64,000 bases of DNA from NCBI RefSeq assembly GCF_900021165.1, contig NZ_FCOQ01000021.1, positions 64,567-128,566 on the forward strand, read 5' to 3'. Positions 33,595 through 43,241 of this stretch are shown here, in pieces (within the stretch, counting starts at the first letter, position 1; each line of letters opens with the position of its first letter). This DNA comes from Paenibacillus phocaeensis (lineage in GTDB: Bacteria; Bacillota; Bacilli; Paenibacillales; Paenibacillaceae). Below the pieces are notes generated by a model. It saw nothing but the letters and a program-made list of their open reading frames with translations. It was not told the origin of the DNA and did no database searches. A program made the translations under genes and the position numbers.

Positions 33595-34581
33595 GTGGAT
33601 AATCAAAGTCCCAAATCTAAAAATAATTTTGTTCGAGCATTACTAGTTTTATTTATTCTATATCTTATAGGTATTATTACTTTTGCTTTCTTCAAGAAAG
33701 AACCTTCATATACATTGACACCTGAATATATAACATTATTTGTATTGATAACACTTTTGATACTTTCCGAATCTTTCGATAATTTAAGTATGGGGAAGAT
33801 ACTCAGCCTCAGTAGAGAAGTAAGTAAAAAAAGTGCAGAAGTTAAAGAGGTAAAGAAAGAAAATACAGAACTCAGAGATCACATTATAAAGATGACAACT
33901 TTAGTCAATCAAAATCAACACCAATCAAATATGACATTCCATGGAGTTACTCCGGAACTCTTGCAAATGATCGGTGTTATTAAAGCAAAAGATAAGAAGG
34001 ATGATGAGAATGAGACGGAGCTGGTGTCTGAAACTTCTGAATCTGTTCAATCAAATAGTGATTTGAACAGCTGTGCTACCGTAAATAATCCAAAACCATT
34101 AAATCGACGTAGCTATTTTAGGGTTATTGAAATTGAGTCAATTGATAGATACTTATTTAAGTATAATATTCCTGAGGGAAATATAATAAGAGATGCACAA
34201 TTCACTCCAGCTTTTAAAGGCCTGGATCCTATTATGGAACGTAGAATAATATTTGACGCTTATTTAAATACAGAGTTGAAAGAATACTTCTTTGAAGTAT
34301 TACTAAATATTACCCCAGTTACTATTGACCGAATGTATGTTCAATTATCAAAGATTCATTATTATAGTCAAGCAAAGAATATCAAGGCACAATTAGTCTT
34401 GTTATTAATAGAGTTTCCAAAGGAGTTAGAGGAGTTTTATAATAAATCACTTTATCGTCCGCAACGAGTGCTTGAAGCGTTTCAGCCAGCAATCTCTAAT
34501 GATTTATTGAGAGTTGAGACGATTGCTTTCAGCATGGATGATGTTGAAAGATGGAATAAAGAATTAGAAAAACCACACTAA
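33595..34581 (+). CDS. Unknown two-helix membrane protein with coiled coil and cytoplasmic domain
   Basis: 328 residues, start GTG 33595 after GAAAGGTGA. Two membrane helices (about 13-33 and 43-60) are followed by a coiled-coil stretch (SREVSKKSAEVKEVKKENTE), an acidic/Ser-rich linker (about 125-155) and a compact C-terminal domain of about 170 residues (YFRVIEIESIDRYLFKYNIP ... IKAQLVLLLIEFPKELEEFY). The last part has scattered acidic and Lys residues that could form a nuclease-like core, but no complete motif is seen. Codon use is strongly AT-rich, unlike the backbone. I do not recognise the family. Position beside Wadjet suggests an accessory or defence role. Confidence 0.75.
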   Translation: MDNQSPKSKNNFVRALLVLFILYLIGIITFAFFKKEPSYTLTPEYITLFVLITLLILSESFDNLSMGKILSLSREVSKKSAEVKEVKKENTELRDHIIKMTTLVNQNQHQSNMTFHGVTPELLQMIGVIKAKDKKDDENETELVSETSESVQSNSDLNSCATVNNPKPLNRRSYFRVIEIESIDRYLFKYNIPEGNIIRDAQFTPAFKGLDPIMERRIIFDAYLNTELKEYFFEVLLNITPVTIDRMYVQLSKIHYYSQAKNIKAQLVLLLIEFPKELEEFYNKSLYRPQRVLEAFQPAISNDLLRVETIAFSMDDVERWNKELEKPH

Positions 34582-34606
34582 ACCGGTAATTTTACCGGTT
34601 TTTTTG
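34580..34606 (+). terminator. Terminator of the unknown membrane protein gene
   Basis: Stem AAACCGGTAA (34580-34589) / TTACCGGTTT (34592-34601) and TTTTTTT, starting at the stop codon. Confidence 0.88.
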
Positions 34607-34993
34607 TAACTAATTCAAGAAGGCATTCCAATCATATAACACCATATTCACGCATCGGGCATCTGGCCCTTGGTTCGGAAGGAACACGAAGCATTTCGTT
34701 GAGGCAATTCAATATTCAATAGAGGAGTAGAGTTAATAAATACAACCATATCTAACCAAATAGTGGGGATGATAAGGGATTCACAATCAAAATTACTTGA
34801 TATTATTAAGGTTGTTTATTATTACAAAATGATTTCTGTACTAATAGAGTAGTAGAAAATATGAGAGAGTGATCTCCTTGGCGAACTGTTCAAAGATAAG
34901 GAATAAGAATTATTTATTGAAGTGGAGAAAATGTTGCTGAGCCAAGGATTCTTGAGTAGATACATACATATCATTCCTGAAAGGAGGTTGCAA
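34607..34993. other. Gene-free region before the Wadjet operon
   Basis: 387 AT-rich bases. No frame on either strand is convincing and no clear repeat was seen. It must hold the promoter of the jet operon; several AT-rich -10-like words occur, none with a clear -35. The only definite signal is AAAGGAGG at 34980-34987, the ribosome site of jetA. Confidence 0.5.
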
Positions 34994-36487
34994 ATGAGCT
35001 TTCTTTTAAGTTCCGTAAAAGAGGCGACATATCTTTCTGCTCCTAAAGCAGAAAGGTACCGTCCCATCTGCTACGTTTTCTATCAGAAGTACCGTCAGGA
35101 ATACAACTCTTATATGTTCCTGGATGATGTGTATCAAGAACTAGTAACTTCAGAGCAGTTTGGCCCTCACTTTAAGGATTACTCCGAGAAAGAATTGGAA
35201 GAAGACCTCAAGGCGCTAGTGAAATGGAACAATCTGATCGCCCATCAAGACGAGTCCCATGCACAGCGTATCGAGGATTTTTATAAACGCAAGAATTATT
35301 ATGAGGTCACGCAATATACCATATCACTTGAACGTACGCTGGAGGAGATGCAACACAATCTGCAGGCGATCCGCGGTGGATCGTTCGAGCGCGTCTTGGC
35401 GGATCATATTTTAGAGGACCTGACCAAACTTCGCAGATGGAGTCCTTCGAACAACGGGACGTTAGGCGATATTCGCAACATCTGGCGGGATCTTATGTCC
35501 CGATTTGAAGCCCTACGCAACGGCACCGCCGACTTTTTGTCGCATGTAAACAGCGAACCATATGAACGTTTGATCCGTACGGAATCTTTTTTGCCGTACA
35601 AAGAAAAATTTGTACGTCTATTAAGCGACTTCGTGGTCGGCATTATGGAGAAGAAAGATTTGATCGAAGAGCGCCTCGGATTCATCGATGAAAGTGAGAT
35701 TGAGCACATTATTTCCGCGATTGTTTCTTACGAAGTGGAGCAGCAAATCGATGATAAGTTTGAGGTGGAGCTTGCCTCTGAGCGAAGGAGGGCAGAATGG
35801 CTCGGTTTTAAAGGGTGGTTCGTGGAAATCAACGGCCGTAAAGCGAGTTCTCGCTTTCTCATCGAGCAAACCCGCAGCACCATCCAAAAAATTGTACGGA
35901 TTGCAGATCAGATCAGCGATAAATTCAACTACTTTAAAAGCCGCAAGAATGACTATTTGGAGCTGGCCCGCATTTTTGCGAACACTTCAGACATGCGGGA
36001 TTGCCATGTTATTGCTGCTGCAATGTTTGGAGCTTCAACTACAAAACACTTCTTAGTACCTCGTAAATCCGAGGATGATAGCACTAAGCATGTGTGGGAA
36101 TGTGATCCGTTCGAATTGCCGCTCAACAAAAAGACGCCCGGGAACCGTAACGGACGCACCAAACTGCCTGTGTACGAAGATCCCTTAGCACAGATGTCTC
36201 TGGTTCAGGAACATCTGGAGAAAACGCGCATGGTGCAGGAGCAGTTCAACAGTCTAATCAAGGATGGCAAAATTACGCTAGATGAGATCGGTGTCGTGTA
36301 TCCTGAAGTGAGGGATTTGTTGCTTGAGTTATTAGGACAAGCTATGATTACAAAAAGCTCAAAAAGTCGAACGGAAGACGGGCGCCGATTTTCTCTTAGG
36401 CTACGTTCTAGCAAGCGCATCCACTTGCGTTCCACTGACGGTACGCTGACGATGGATGATTACGAATTCGTGTTTACGGAGGAATAG
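34994..36487 (+). CDS. jetA: Wadjet defence protein JetA (DUF2397 / TIGR02677)
   Basis: 497 residues from ATG 34994, set by AAAGGAGG seven bases upstream; the frame is open back to 34922 without RBS. The N-terminal YLSAPKAERYRPICYVFYQK is the signature start of DUF2397, a kleisin/MukF-like subunit: winged-helix region (DLKALVKWNNLIAHQD), long helices in the middle (SLERTLEEMQHNLQAI; AIVSYEVEQQIDDKFEVELA) and a C-terminal strand-rich end (RSTDGTLTMDDYEFVF). JetA bridges the JetC heads in the SMC complex that extrudes and cleaves closed-circular plasmid DNA. First gene of jetABCD; the stop is one base before the jetB start. Confidence 0.9.
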   Translation: MSFLLSSVKEATYLSAPKAERYRPICYVFYQKYRQEYNSYMFLDDVYQELVTSEQFGPHFKDYSEKELEEDLKALVKWNNLIAHQDESHAQRIEDFYKRKNYYEVTQYTISLERTLEEMQHNLQAIRGGSFERVLADHILEDLTKLRRWSPSNNGTLGDIRNIWRDLMSRFEALRNGTADFLSHVNSEPYERLIRTESFLPYKEKFVRLLSDFVVGIMEKKDLIEERLGFIDESEIEHIISAIVSYEVEQQIDDKFEVELASERRRAEWLGFKGWFVEINGRKASSRFLIEQTRSTIQKIVRIADQISDKFNYFKSRKNDYLELARIFANTSDMRDCHVIAAAMFGASTTKHFLVPRKSEDDSTKHVWECDPFELPLNKKTPGNRNGRTKLPVYEDPLAQMSLVQEHLEKTRMVQEQFNSLIKDGKITLDEIGVVYPEVRDLLLELLGQAMITKSSKSRTEDGRRFSLRLRSSKRIHLRSTDGTLTMDDYEFVFTEE

Positions 36488-36488
36488 C

Positions 36489-37640
36489 ATGGATAAAGAT
36501 CGGTTGGTGCTGCAGGAGTGCATTGAAGCTCTGTTTCACTACAACTGGATTCATCGGGACACGCAGGCGGATCTGTATTTTCAGATTCTTGCTCGAAAAG
36601 CGGATATCGCCGACACCGTGCGCGAATACTTTGGCTATCGTCTACTCTTGCGTAATGAGTTTATCAAACTTGAGAAAATTCCCGTCACAGCAAAGGCGTT
36701 TATGGGCGCTGGCGACTTTATAACGTCACTCCACTATATATTTTTCTGCTGTTTCCTTGCTTTCTTGGAAGACAACGGGGAAGACCGGCAGTTTACGCTG
36801 CAGAACGCTTGTGATGCCATCCGTATGTATTTTCCTGAAGAAGCAGTTACTTTCGCCTGGGAGGAGCGTTCGCACCGTAGGGCCTTTGCAGATGTTCTAC
36901 AGCATTGCGTGAAATTAAGGCTCGTCTATGTCGTAGATCGTGACATTGACGGGTTTCGAGACAATGAAAAGCATGATGTTTTGTTTCAGACCACTCCATA
37001 TTTCCGTCATTTCGCACCGCTGTACTTCTTCGATCTAAGCAAAATCCAAAATCGTAGCCAGTTAGAAGAGCATATTGCGAAAGAGATTGCCAGTGGTACA
37101 ACTCCGAGACAACGGCTTCTGCGCAGATTATTTTTGGAATCGGCCGTCTATGATGACGAACTATCAGAAGAGGAAGTCAAGCTTCTGGAAGATAGGGAAG
37201 AGCTAGAGAGACTGAACGAAATGATTTCAGAACGGTTTGAATATTGGCACTTCGAACGGTACCATCGCACGACAATGCTTACCCATGCAGAAAACCGTTA
37301 TGGAGACTATTATCCAAAAGATGAGCAGATTTCAAATGCTGCCGTGCAATATGCAACCTTCATTTGGGATAAGGTAAACAGCCAAGAAGTAGCTCTTGAT
37401 CATAAAGGTTGTGTTTTATGTTCGGAATATGAGGCGATCAAATGGTTTCAAGAGATCAAAGATCTGCATAGTCATGGGTGGACCAAATCGTTTACAGAAC
37501 GGCCCGTCACCGCCATTTGGAGAGAGGTTATGGAGTATATGTCTGACTTTCATATGGCGGATGCGCTTACGGGCGAGCAGGTTGTATTTTATTCCGCTGC
37601 GGGGCGCGTTACTGGGGAATACGTATCTCATTCTACATAA
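36489..37640 (+). CDS. jetB: Wadjet defence protein JetB (DUF2398 / TIGR02678)
   Basis: 383 residues from ATG 36489 with GGAGGAA at its RBS inside the jetA end. DUF2398 hallmarks: an N-terminal winged-helix (CIEALFHYNWIHRDTQADLY), YFGYRLLLRNEFIKLEKIP, and a large insert with RLLRRLFLESAVYDDELSEE. The family is the MukE-like partner of JetA and is longer than JetB of the other Wadjet types. It belongs between jetA and jetC in the conserved four-gene order. Confidence 0.9.
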   Translation: MDKDRLVLQECIEALFHYNWIHRDTQADLYFQILARKADIADTVREYFGYRLLLRNEFIKLEKIPVTAKAFMGAGDFITSLHYIFFCCFLAFLEDNGEDRQFTLQNACDAIRMYFPEEAVTFAWEERSHRRAFADVLQHCVKLRLVYVVDRDIDGFRDNEKHDVLFQTTPYFRHFAPLYFFDLSKIQNRSQLEEHIAKEIASGTTPRQRLLRRLFLESAVYDDELSEEEVKLLEDREELERLNEMISERFEYWHFERYHRTTMLTHAENRYGDYYPKDEQISNAAVQYATFIWDKVNSQEVALDHKGCVLCSEYEAIKWFQEIKDLHSHGWTKSFTERPVTAIWREVMEYMSDFHMADALTGEQVVFYSAAGRVTGEYVSHST

Positions 37641-37656
37641 ACGGAGGTGATAGGCG

Positions 37657-40600
37657 ATGAGTACGTTTCATTTAAATCGCTTCGGTCTTATAAATTTCTG
37701 GTATCACGGTGACACGGTTTTTGAGTTTAGCAATGGACGCCTTTTTGTCCGCGGTGCCAATGGTTCTGGTAAATCAGTATCCACTACCATGGCGGTGCCG
37801 TTTTTGCTTGACGGTGATAAACGACCGTCACGCCTTGATCCATTCGGTTCACAAGATCGGCGGATGATCGATCTTTTGCTCGGCAATAAGCATGTGTCAA
37901 AACGCGAGGAAGGTACAGGATATCTCTATATGGAGTACCGTAAAGAAAACACCTTTGTGACCGTTGGCATCGGCTTAAATGGTAAGCGGCGGGAGAGTGA
38001 CAACACCATTCGTACATGGTATTTCATTCTCCATAATAAGCGCATTGGGAAAGACATTCAATTATATGATGAAAAGATTGTAAGCGGGGAAGCTAAAAAG
38101 TTTCTTCTTACCAGGGTTGAATTGGCGGACCGCATTGGCAGGGACGGAGAGGTCACCGACAGCCAGCAGCGTTATGTAGAGATCGTGAATCAAGAAATTT
38201 ATCGGTTTAATACTACGCAGGAATTTAAAGAACTGATCGGCGTGCTGCTCCAACTCCGAAGTCCGAAGCTCTCTAATGCTGTAAAAGCGAGCGAGGTGTC
38301 CAACGTTCTCTCTGATGCTCTTCCAGAACTGTCACAATATGAATTGGCCCCGCTCTCCTCATCATTGGAGAGCATGGATAGCCTGCAAGAAAAGAAAACT
38401 CGTCTTGGCCGTGAACTCAGTGTCCTTACGATGTTGGCGGATGCGTACGACACATACAACCAGTTCTCACTATATGAGAAGGCGAAGCATCTCGTATCCA
38501 GCGAGAAACGGTTCAATGAATCCATGAAGCGAATGAATGAATATAAATCTGCCGAATCTGCAGCACTGGCGACCAAAACAGATTTGGAACGGAAATGGAC
38601 AATACAATCCAACATCAAAGATACCCTCCAGAGAAAAATCGCTTCCATGCAAGGTCATGCACTCTTTACGCTAGAGGAAGAATTAGGAAAGGTAAGGGAA
38701 GCTCTGCACGAGTCAGAAAAAAAACTGCAAACTAAGATCGAATCCTTGGACAAGAATAAATCACAACAACGCCAAGTGGAGAATCGGATCAAACAAAGTG
38801 AAGGGGAGGAATACAAAGCTGCCAAAAGCCGCAAGGATGTGCTTTCGGAGATGGAATCGCTAGCGGATGAAGCCTATTTCAAGCCCCACACCGCCTTGCG
38901 TCAGTACTTTGAAGCCAGTCCCGGAAATTTCTCAGACGCAGGATTTCAAAATTGGCATGATTCCCTTAAGGAGTATCACAGCAAGGTGGAGGACATCGCG
39001 AGTCAACTTCGATCATTGCAATCTCGCCTTGAACACGAGGAGCGGATGCAGCGAAATGTGGCGGCCGAAGAAGAACGTGCAGAAGGAATCGAAGCAGAGA
39101 TTCGTGCCTTGGAGAAAGAAATTGCCGAGAGCGCCGCTTCGGTCGAAATGGCTGTTGTAAAATGGGCAGAAGGGGCCCAACAATTTCATGTTCAGACTAG
39201 CGAGCTTCTCGATGCACAGGAAATTCTGCAAGGGATTGGCGACCTTTTGGATGACTCCTCTCCTTTGAAGGTAACGGATTGGTTAAATGGTTTGTATAAC
39301 AAGCGTCTCGGCACACTTCAACAAGAGCTAGCGAACCTAACGGCCTCCATCGGTTTTCTTCAAAAGCAAATTGAGGAAACGGAAACAAAGGCGGAAGAAC
39401 TATCTGCGCAAAAGGAGATGGAGCCCGATCTTACCGCTTTTGAGGTGGCAGAAATGGAGCGCTTGCGCACACAGAATATCCGCGCTGCTTATTTTTATGA
39501 AACGGTTGAATTTATGGAGCACATAGAGCCGTCCGTGAAAGAAGCTATCGAAGGTGCTATTACCCGAGCGGGTCTTCTAACGGCTCTTGTGGTTCATGAA
39601 AGCGATCGTTCGATGGTTGCCGCTTCCATGACAGTAGTACAAAAAGGCTCCTATAAAGAAGAAAATCTGCTGACTTATGTGCGCCCGACGCCGATTAACG
39701 GGCTCTCCGAGGATGACATTAGCGCCGTACTGCAAACTATATCTATTGTTCCACATGAGGAAGGATATATGCTTGAAACAGGTGAATTCCGCAGCGGCAT
39801 GGTCGGGGGGCTGGCGCCTCGATACGACGATGCGTACATTGGGAAATCCGCGCGGGAACAAATTCGGGCACGTAGGTTAAAAGAACTGCAAAATCTGCGT
39901 GACGAACTCATGAATAGAAAATACGATTTGGAGTCGGAACGCTTTTCCGTGGAAAATCAGCAGCGCCTGCTTCATATAGAGCGGGATATGTTCCCGTCTA
40001 TCGAGGGGCTAGAGGATTCCCTTGCCCGCTATGAAATCAAGACCAGAGAACGCATTGCGCAGCTTTCCTTATTGGAACGGCTCCAAAACGAACTGCGTGT
40101 GTATCGCAACGAGACCCAAGTCACGCGCAATGAGCTCTATTATACAGCACAGGAAATGGAGCTTCCGCTTCCGCTTACGCACTCTAGCTATCAGCAGGCC
40201 CTCGGCGATCTTGCACGTTACCAAAAAAAGCTCACCGACCTTCAAGTGGCGCACATCGGGTGGCTTTCTGAGATTAAATTACTGTCTAGCCTTGGGGAAG
40301 AAAAAGAACGTTTAGTTGATGATTTTGGGTTCCTGATGGATGAGAAAACGGATCTTGAACGGAGCATTGCCAGGAACAGATCGATGGAGGCGATGTATCT
40401 TGAGCGAATAGAGGATCTCGGCGATGCAGACGTGAAACAGGAGATCGAGGAAGCAAGAAAGGCAGCACTTGAGGCGGATGAACTGCTGGAAACTTATCGC
40501 AAACAAATCAATAATGCAGAAATTAATATCCGCACGTATGCTGAAAACCTTGAGAAAGAACAGCCGCAGATGGAAGAGCGGCTGAGACTGTTGAATGCGT

Positions 40601-41766
40601 GGACGAAAGTATTCCAAGAGGAGCTATCTCTAGGTTTTGTATGTTCTCTGCAGAGCCCTTCCCAGGTCGTAGAGACGTTGGAGGACACTTGTAATGCGCT
40701 TTCGGCGGATGTGGTGCTTTCTACACTTAAAGATGCAGAAGCCCACGCGCAGCGCGAACTTGTAGATTACAATCTTAAGCAGTCGCGGCGAACGATCCCG
40801 ATTGAAGTTCAGTCCAAAGACAAGGAAGACGCATCATGGCAGCTCCTTGCACAGCACTGCTCGCGGCAATTTTTGGTCTTTTCGCCCCAGCATGTGGAGA
40901 ACACGCCTAGGGAAGTACACGGTGATGTGGATAATCAACTAAAGCTTATATCACGGCATATTCAGGAAGAGGAGCAAAAGTTGTTTGAAAAGGTGCTCAT
41001 TGACGTCGTCGGTACCGCGATCCATGAGAAAGTGCGTGCCGCGAAGCGCTGGGAACAAGATGCGAACGTGATGCTGCAGCGAGTGAAGGGCACCATTCAG
41101 ATGCGGCTCGAATGGGTTCCTCTCGCAAGCAAAGAAGACGACCAAATTTCGACGACGGAGCTACTGTCGTATTTGTCTAAAGAGTCTATCTATTTGACGC
41201 CGTCGCAAAAGGAAAAAGTGCGCTCGCACTTCATGTCCAAAATCAATGAAGCCCGCAAAAAGTGCAAGGACGACGCGAGTTTCTCGATGTTTGAAGAAAT
41301 GAAGAATGCGCTGGATTACCGCAAATGGTTCCGCTTTAACATGTTCATCACGCGCAAGGGCATTCCGGAAGAGCGCTTTACAAATAAGGTGTTCGGGGAG
41401 CTTAGTGGCGGGGAAAAGGCGATGAGCATCTACTCGCCTCTGTTTGCGGCGATAGCGGCCAAATATTCCTATGCCGCGCCTGATGCACCGCGTATCATTT
41501 CATTGGATGAGGCGTTTGCGGGTATCGACAGCGAAAACATTGCGCAGATGTTCCAACTTGTGCATGACTTTGAGTTCGATTATATTATGAACTCCCAGGT
41601 GCTATGGGGCTGTTACGAAACGGTGGACGAACTCTCCATTGCCCAAATTCTTCGTCCTGTGGACTCTCCTGTGCTCGCTGTTGCACGTTACTATTGGGAC
41701 GGCAAAGAAAAACATCATTTATCACTAGAGCAAAGTATCGAGGAGCGTTCCCGCAATGCAGGATAA
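37657..41766 (+). CDS. jetC: Wadjet defence protein JetC, SMC-like ATPase (TIGR02680)
   Basis: 1369 residues, RBS GGAGGTGATAGG. SMC/MukB architecture: N-terminal head with Walker A GANGSGKS (residues 33-40) and a long insert in which the frame LLLGNKHVSKREEGTGYLYM lies; two very long coiled coils (about 280-560 and 760-1010) around a hinge near 600-740 (AITRAGLLTALVVHE ... GGLAPRYDDAYIGKSAREQI); and C-terminal head with signature LSGGE at 1249 and Walker B ending Asp1284-Glu1285 (IISLDEAFAGID). It is the loop-extruding motor of Wadjet. All ATPase motifs are intact, so it is probably active. jetD starts 11 bases before its stop. Confidence 0.95.
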   Translation: MSTFHLNRFGLINFWYHGDTVFEFSNGRLFVRGANGSGKSVSTTMAVPFLLDGDKRPSRLDPFGSQDRRMIDLLLGNKHVSKREEGTGYLYMEYRKENTFVTVGIGLNGKRRESDNTIRTWYFILHNKRIGKDIQLYDEKIVSGEAKKFLLTRVELADRIGRDGEVTDSQQRYVEIVNQEIYRFNTTQEFKELIGVLLQLRSPKLSNAVKASEVSNVLSDALPELSQYELAPLSSSLESMDSLQEKKTRLGRELSVLTMLADAYDTYNQFSLYEKAKHLVSSEKRFNESMKRMNEYKSAESAALATKTDLERKWTIQSNIKDTLQRKIASMQGHALFTLEEELGKVREALHESEKKLQTKIESLDKNKSQQRQVENRIKQSEGEEYKAAKSRKDVLSEMESLADEAYFKPHTALRQYFEASPGNFSDAGFQNWHDSLKEYHSKVEDIASQLRSLQSRLEHEERMQRNVAAEEERAEGIEAEIRALEKEIAESAASVEMAVVKWAEGAQQFHVQTSELLDAQEILQGIGDLLDDSSPLKVTDWLNGLYNKRLGTLQQELANLTASIGFLQKQIEETETKAEELSAQKEMEPDLTAFEVAEMERLRTQNIRAAYFYETVEFMEHIEPSVKEAIEGAITRAGLLTALVVHESDRSMVAASMTVVQKGSYKEENLLTYVRPTPINGLSEDDISAVLQTISIVPHEEGYMLETGEFRSGMVGGLAPRYDDAYIGKSAREQIRARRLKELQNLRDELMNRKYDLESERFSVENQQRLLHIERDMFPSIEGLEDSLARYEIKTRERIAQLSLLERLQNELRVYRNETQVTRNELYYTAQEMELPLPLTHSSYQQALGDLARYQKKLTDLQVAHIGWLSEIKLLSSLGEEKERLVDDFGFLMDEKTDLERSIARNRSMEAMYLERIEDLGDADVKQEIEEARKAALEADELLETYRKQINNAEINIRTYAENLEKEQPQMEERLRLLNAWTKVFQEELSLGFVCSLQSPSQVVETLEDTCNALSADVVLSTLKDAEAHAQRELVDYNLKQSRRTIPIEVQSKDKEDASWQLLAQHCSRQFLVFSPQHVENTPREVHGDVDNQLKLISRHIQEEEQKLFEKVLIDVVGTAIHEKVRAAKRWEQDANVMLQRVKGTIQMRLEWVPLASKEDDQISTTELLSYLSKESIYLTPSQKEKVRSHFMSKINEARKKCKDDASFSMFEEMKNALDYRKWFRFNMFITRKGIPEERFTNKVFGELSGGEKAMSIYSPLFAAIAAKYSYAAPDAPRIISLDEAFAGIDSENIAQMFQLVHDFEFDYIMNSQVLWGCYETVDELSIAQILRPVDSPVLAVARYYWDGKEKHHLSLEQSIEERSRNAG

Positions 41767-43147
41767 CAGACAACTTGTCGAGATCTTTAGACGCAGCGGC
41801 GGCTTTGGCCGCCTTTTCGACTTGTATCGTAAGAAATTTGAAAGTTATGGGGCATTCGGTACAGTGCAAATGCGTCCCACCGATGAAGAGGAAAAGGCAT
41901 TGCGTGGATTCCTTGGTGTACGCTACAAGGCACCACGCTTCCCAGCCGCAGATTTTGAAAAGGCGATTTCGGAAGCTGGATACACTGTTTCACTGCTTGA
42001 ACTGTTGAATATATACTACGGCCATCAACTTATTACCAAACGTGAACAAAAAGAGTTAAGATTATTGGCTTGGGCTGATCTTTTCGGTCAAGTAAAACAA
42101 GACTTTATTACCCAATTCAATATTTCTAATAGTGACCTTGAAAATTTTAATCAAAAGACATTTAATTGGTTACAAAGATTGGAGGAAGGAGAAGCCAAAG
42201 GCTGTAGGATCCTAAGGACGGTTTTTGACAAAGGTACAAATGCCTATTCAGAATTGCTAACATGTTTGAGTGCTTTATGGAATTTACTTATGAGAAAAGA
42301 CGAGATGTTTAAAGAATGTGGAATCTCTACCGGAAAAATTAGATTACCTATGTTCGCTGCTTATGTTACTGAGGACTCACATGCTTTTGATAAAACAAAT
42401 TCAATAGGAAGATTATTATGGAATGCCCTTGATGACATAAATAGTCAAAGTTTAAAGCGAATCGGAAATAATGATAGCCATATGACACTCATACCAGAGT
42501 ATTTGTTTGAACGTCAAATCTATAGGAATTTCGACATTTTGGATGATGATCTTAGTTCGATTTCACATGTTTTTGTACCGAATTTAGTTAAAGCTACTTC
42601 TCCCCGCACGTTAAACTTGCGTGAAATTGAAGAGATGAAGCAATTTCCAATGTACTCGTCAATATATATTATCGAAAATCCGTCTGTTATTTCTTATCTA
42701 GTTGATGAAACCATTCATTTTCTTAATCTAAACAAGTTTTCATTGGAGCAACTTCCACCAGATTTTCCAGTTCTACTTTGTACAATTGGACAGGCAAGAA
42801 CTGCTTCTAAAGTGTTTATAGAAAAATGCCTTAAAGCAAATCCAAGTTGCGTTATTTATTATTCTGGTGATCTTGATGTTCCAGGCATTCAGATGTTAAA
42901 CAATATGGAGGATCAATTCTCAGCAGAATTTTACGCTTGGCGTATGGAAGCTTCTATTTATCGTAATTATGTTGCACCCAAAAGCAAACCTTTATCTGAT
43001 GCAGACTTAAAAATCCTTCAAGGATTAAAAGGCGGCTTAACAAAAGAAATGGTGCAGATTAAAGCAAAGGTTTATCAGGAATTATTTGGAAAAGAATTAA
43101 GGGGTGATTGGATTAAAGAAGTATCTTCTGTGATTTATAAAAATTAA
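41756..43147 (+). CDS. jetD: Wadjet nuclease JetD (DUF3323 + DUF2399, TOPRIM)
   Basis: 463 residues, start ATG 41756 overlapping jetC. The N-terminal part is the DUF3323-like region (EIFRRSGGFGRLFDLYRKKF, YGAFGTVQM). The C-terminal DUF2399 has a TOPRIM fold like topoisomerase VI/Spo11: Glu in the ISYLVDET-to-VLLCTIGQA region and Asp372/Asp374 in YYSGDLDVPGI bind metal. JetD cuts the plasmid held by JetABC. The first 270 or so bases share the composition of jetABC, but from about 42030 the codon use becomes strongly AT-rich, as in flanking accessory genes, suggesting replacement by recombination. Confidence 0.9.
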   Translation: MQDNRQLVEIFRRSGGFGRLFDLYRKKFESYGAFGTVQMRPTDEEEKALRGFLGVRYKAPRFPAADFEKAISEAGYTVSLLELLNIYYGHQLITKREQKELRLLAWADLFGQVKQDFITQFNISNSDLENFNQKTFNWLQRLEEGEAKGCRILRTVFDKGTNAYSELLTCLSALWNLLMRKDEMFKECGISTGKIRLPMFAAYVTEDSHAFDKTNSIGRLLWNALDDINSQSLKRIGNNDSHMTLIPEYLFERQIYRNFDILDDDLSSISHVFVPNLVKATSPRTLNLREIEEMKQFPMYSSIYIIENPSVISYLVDETIHFLNLNKFSLEQLPPDFPVLLCTIGQARTASKVFIEKCLKANPSCVIYYSGDLDVPGIQMLNNMEDQFSAEFYAWRMEASIYRNYVAPKSKPLSDADLKILQGLKGGLTKEMVQIKAKVYQELFGKELRGDWIKEVSSVIYKN

Positions 43148-43241
43148 GTTGAAATAAATGAATTGAGGCAGATTTTAACACTCTCAAATCCCGAATAAAC
43201 AAGAATGCTTTATAAAAGATTGTGAAAGGAGAATTCAGACT

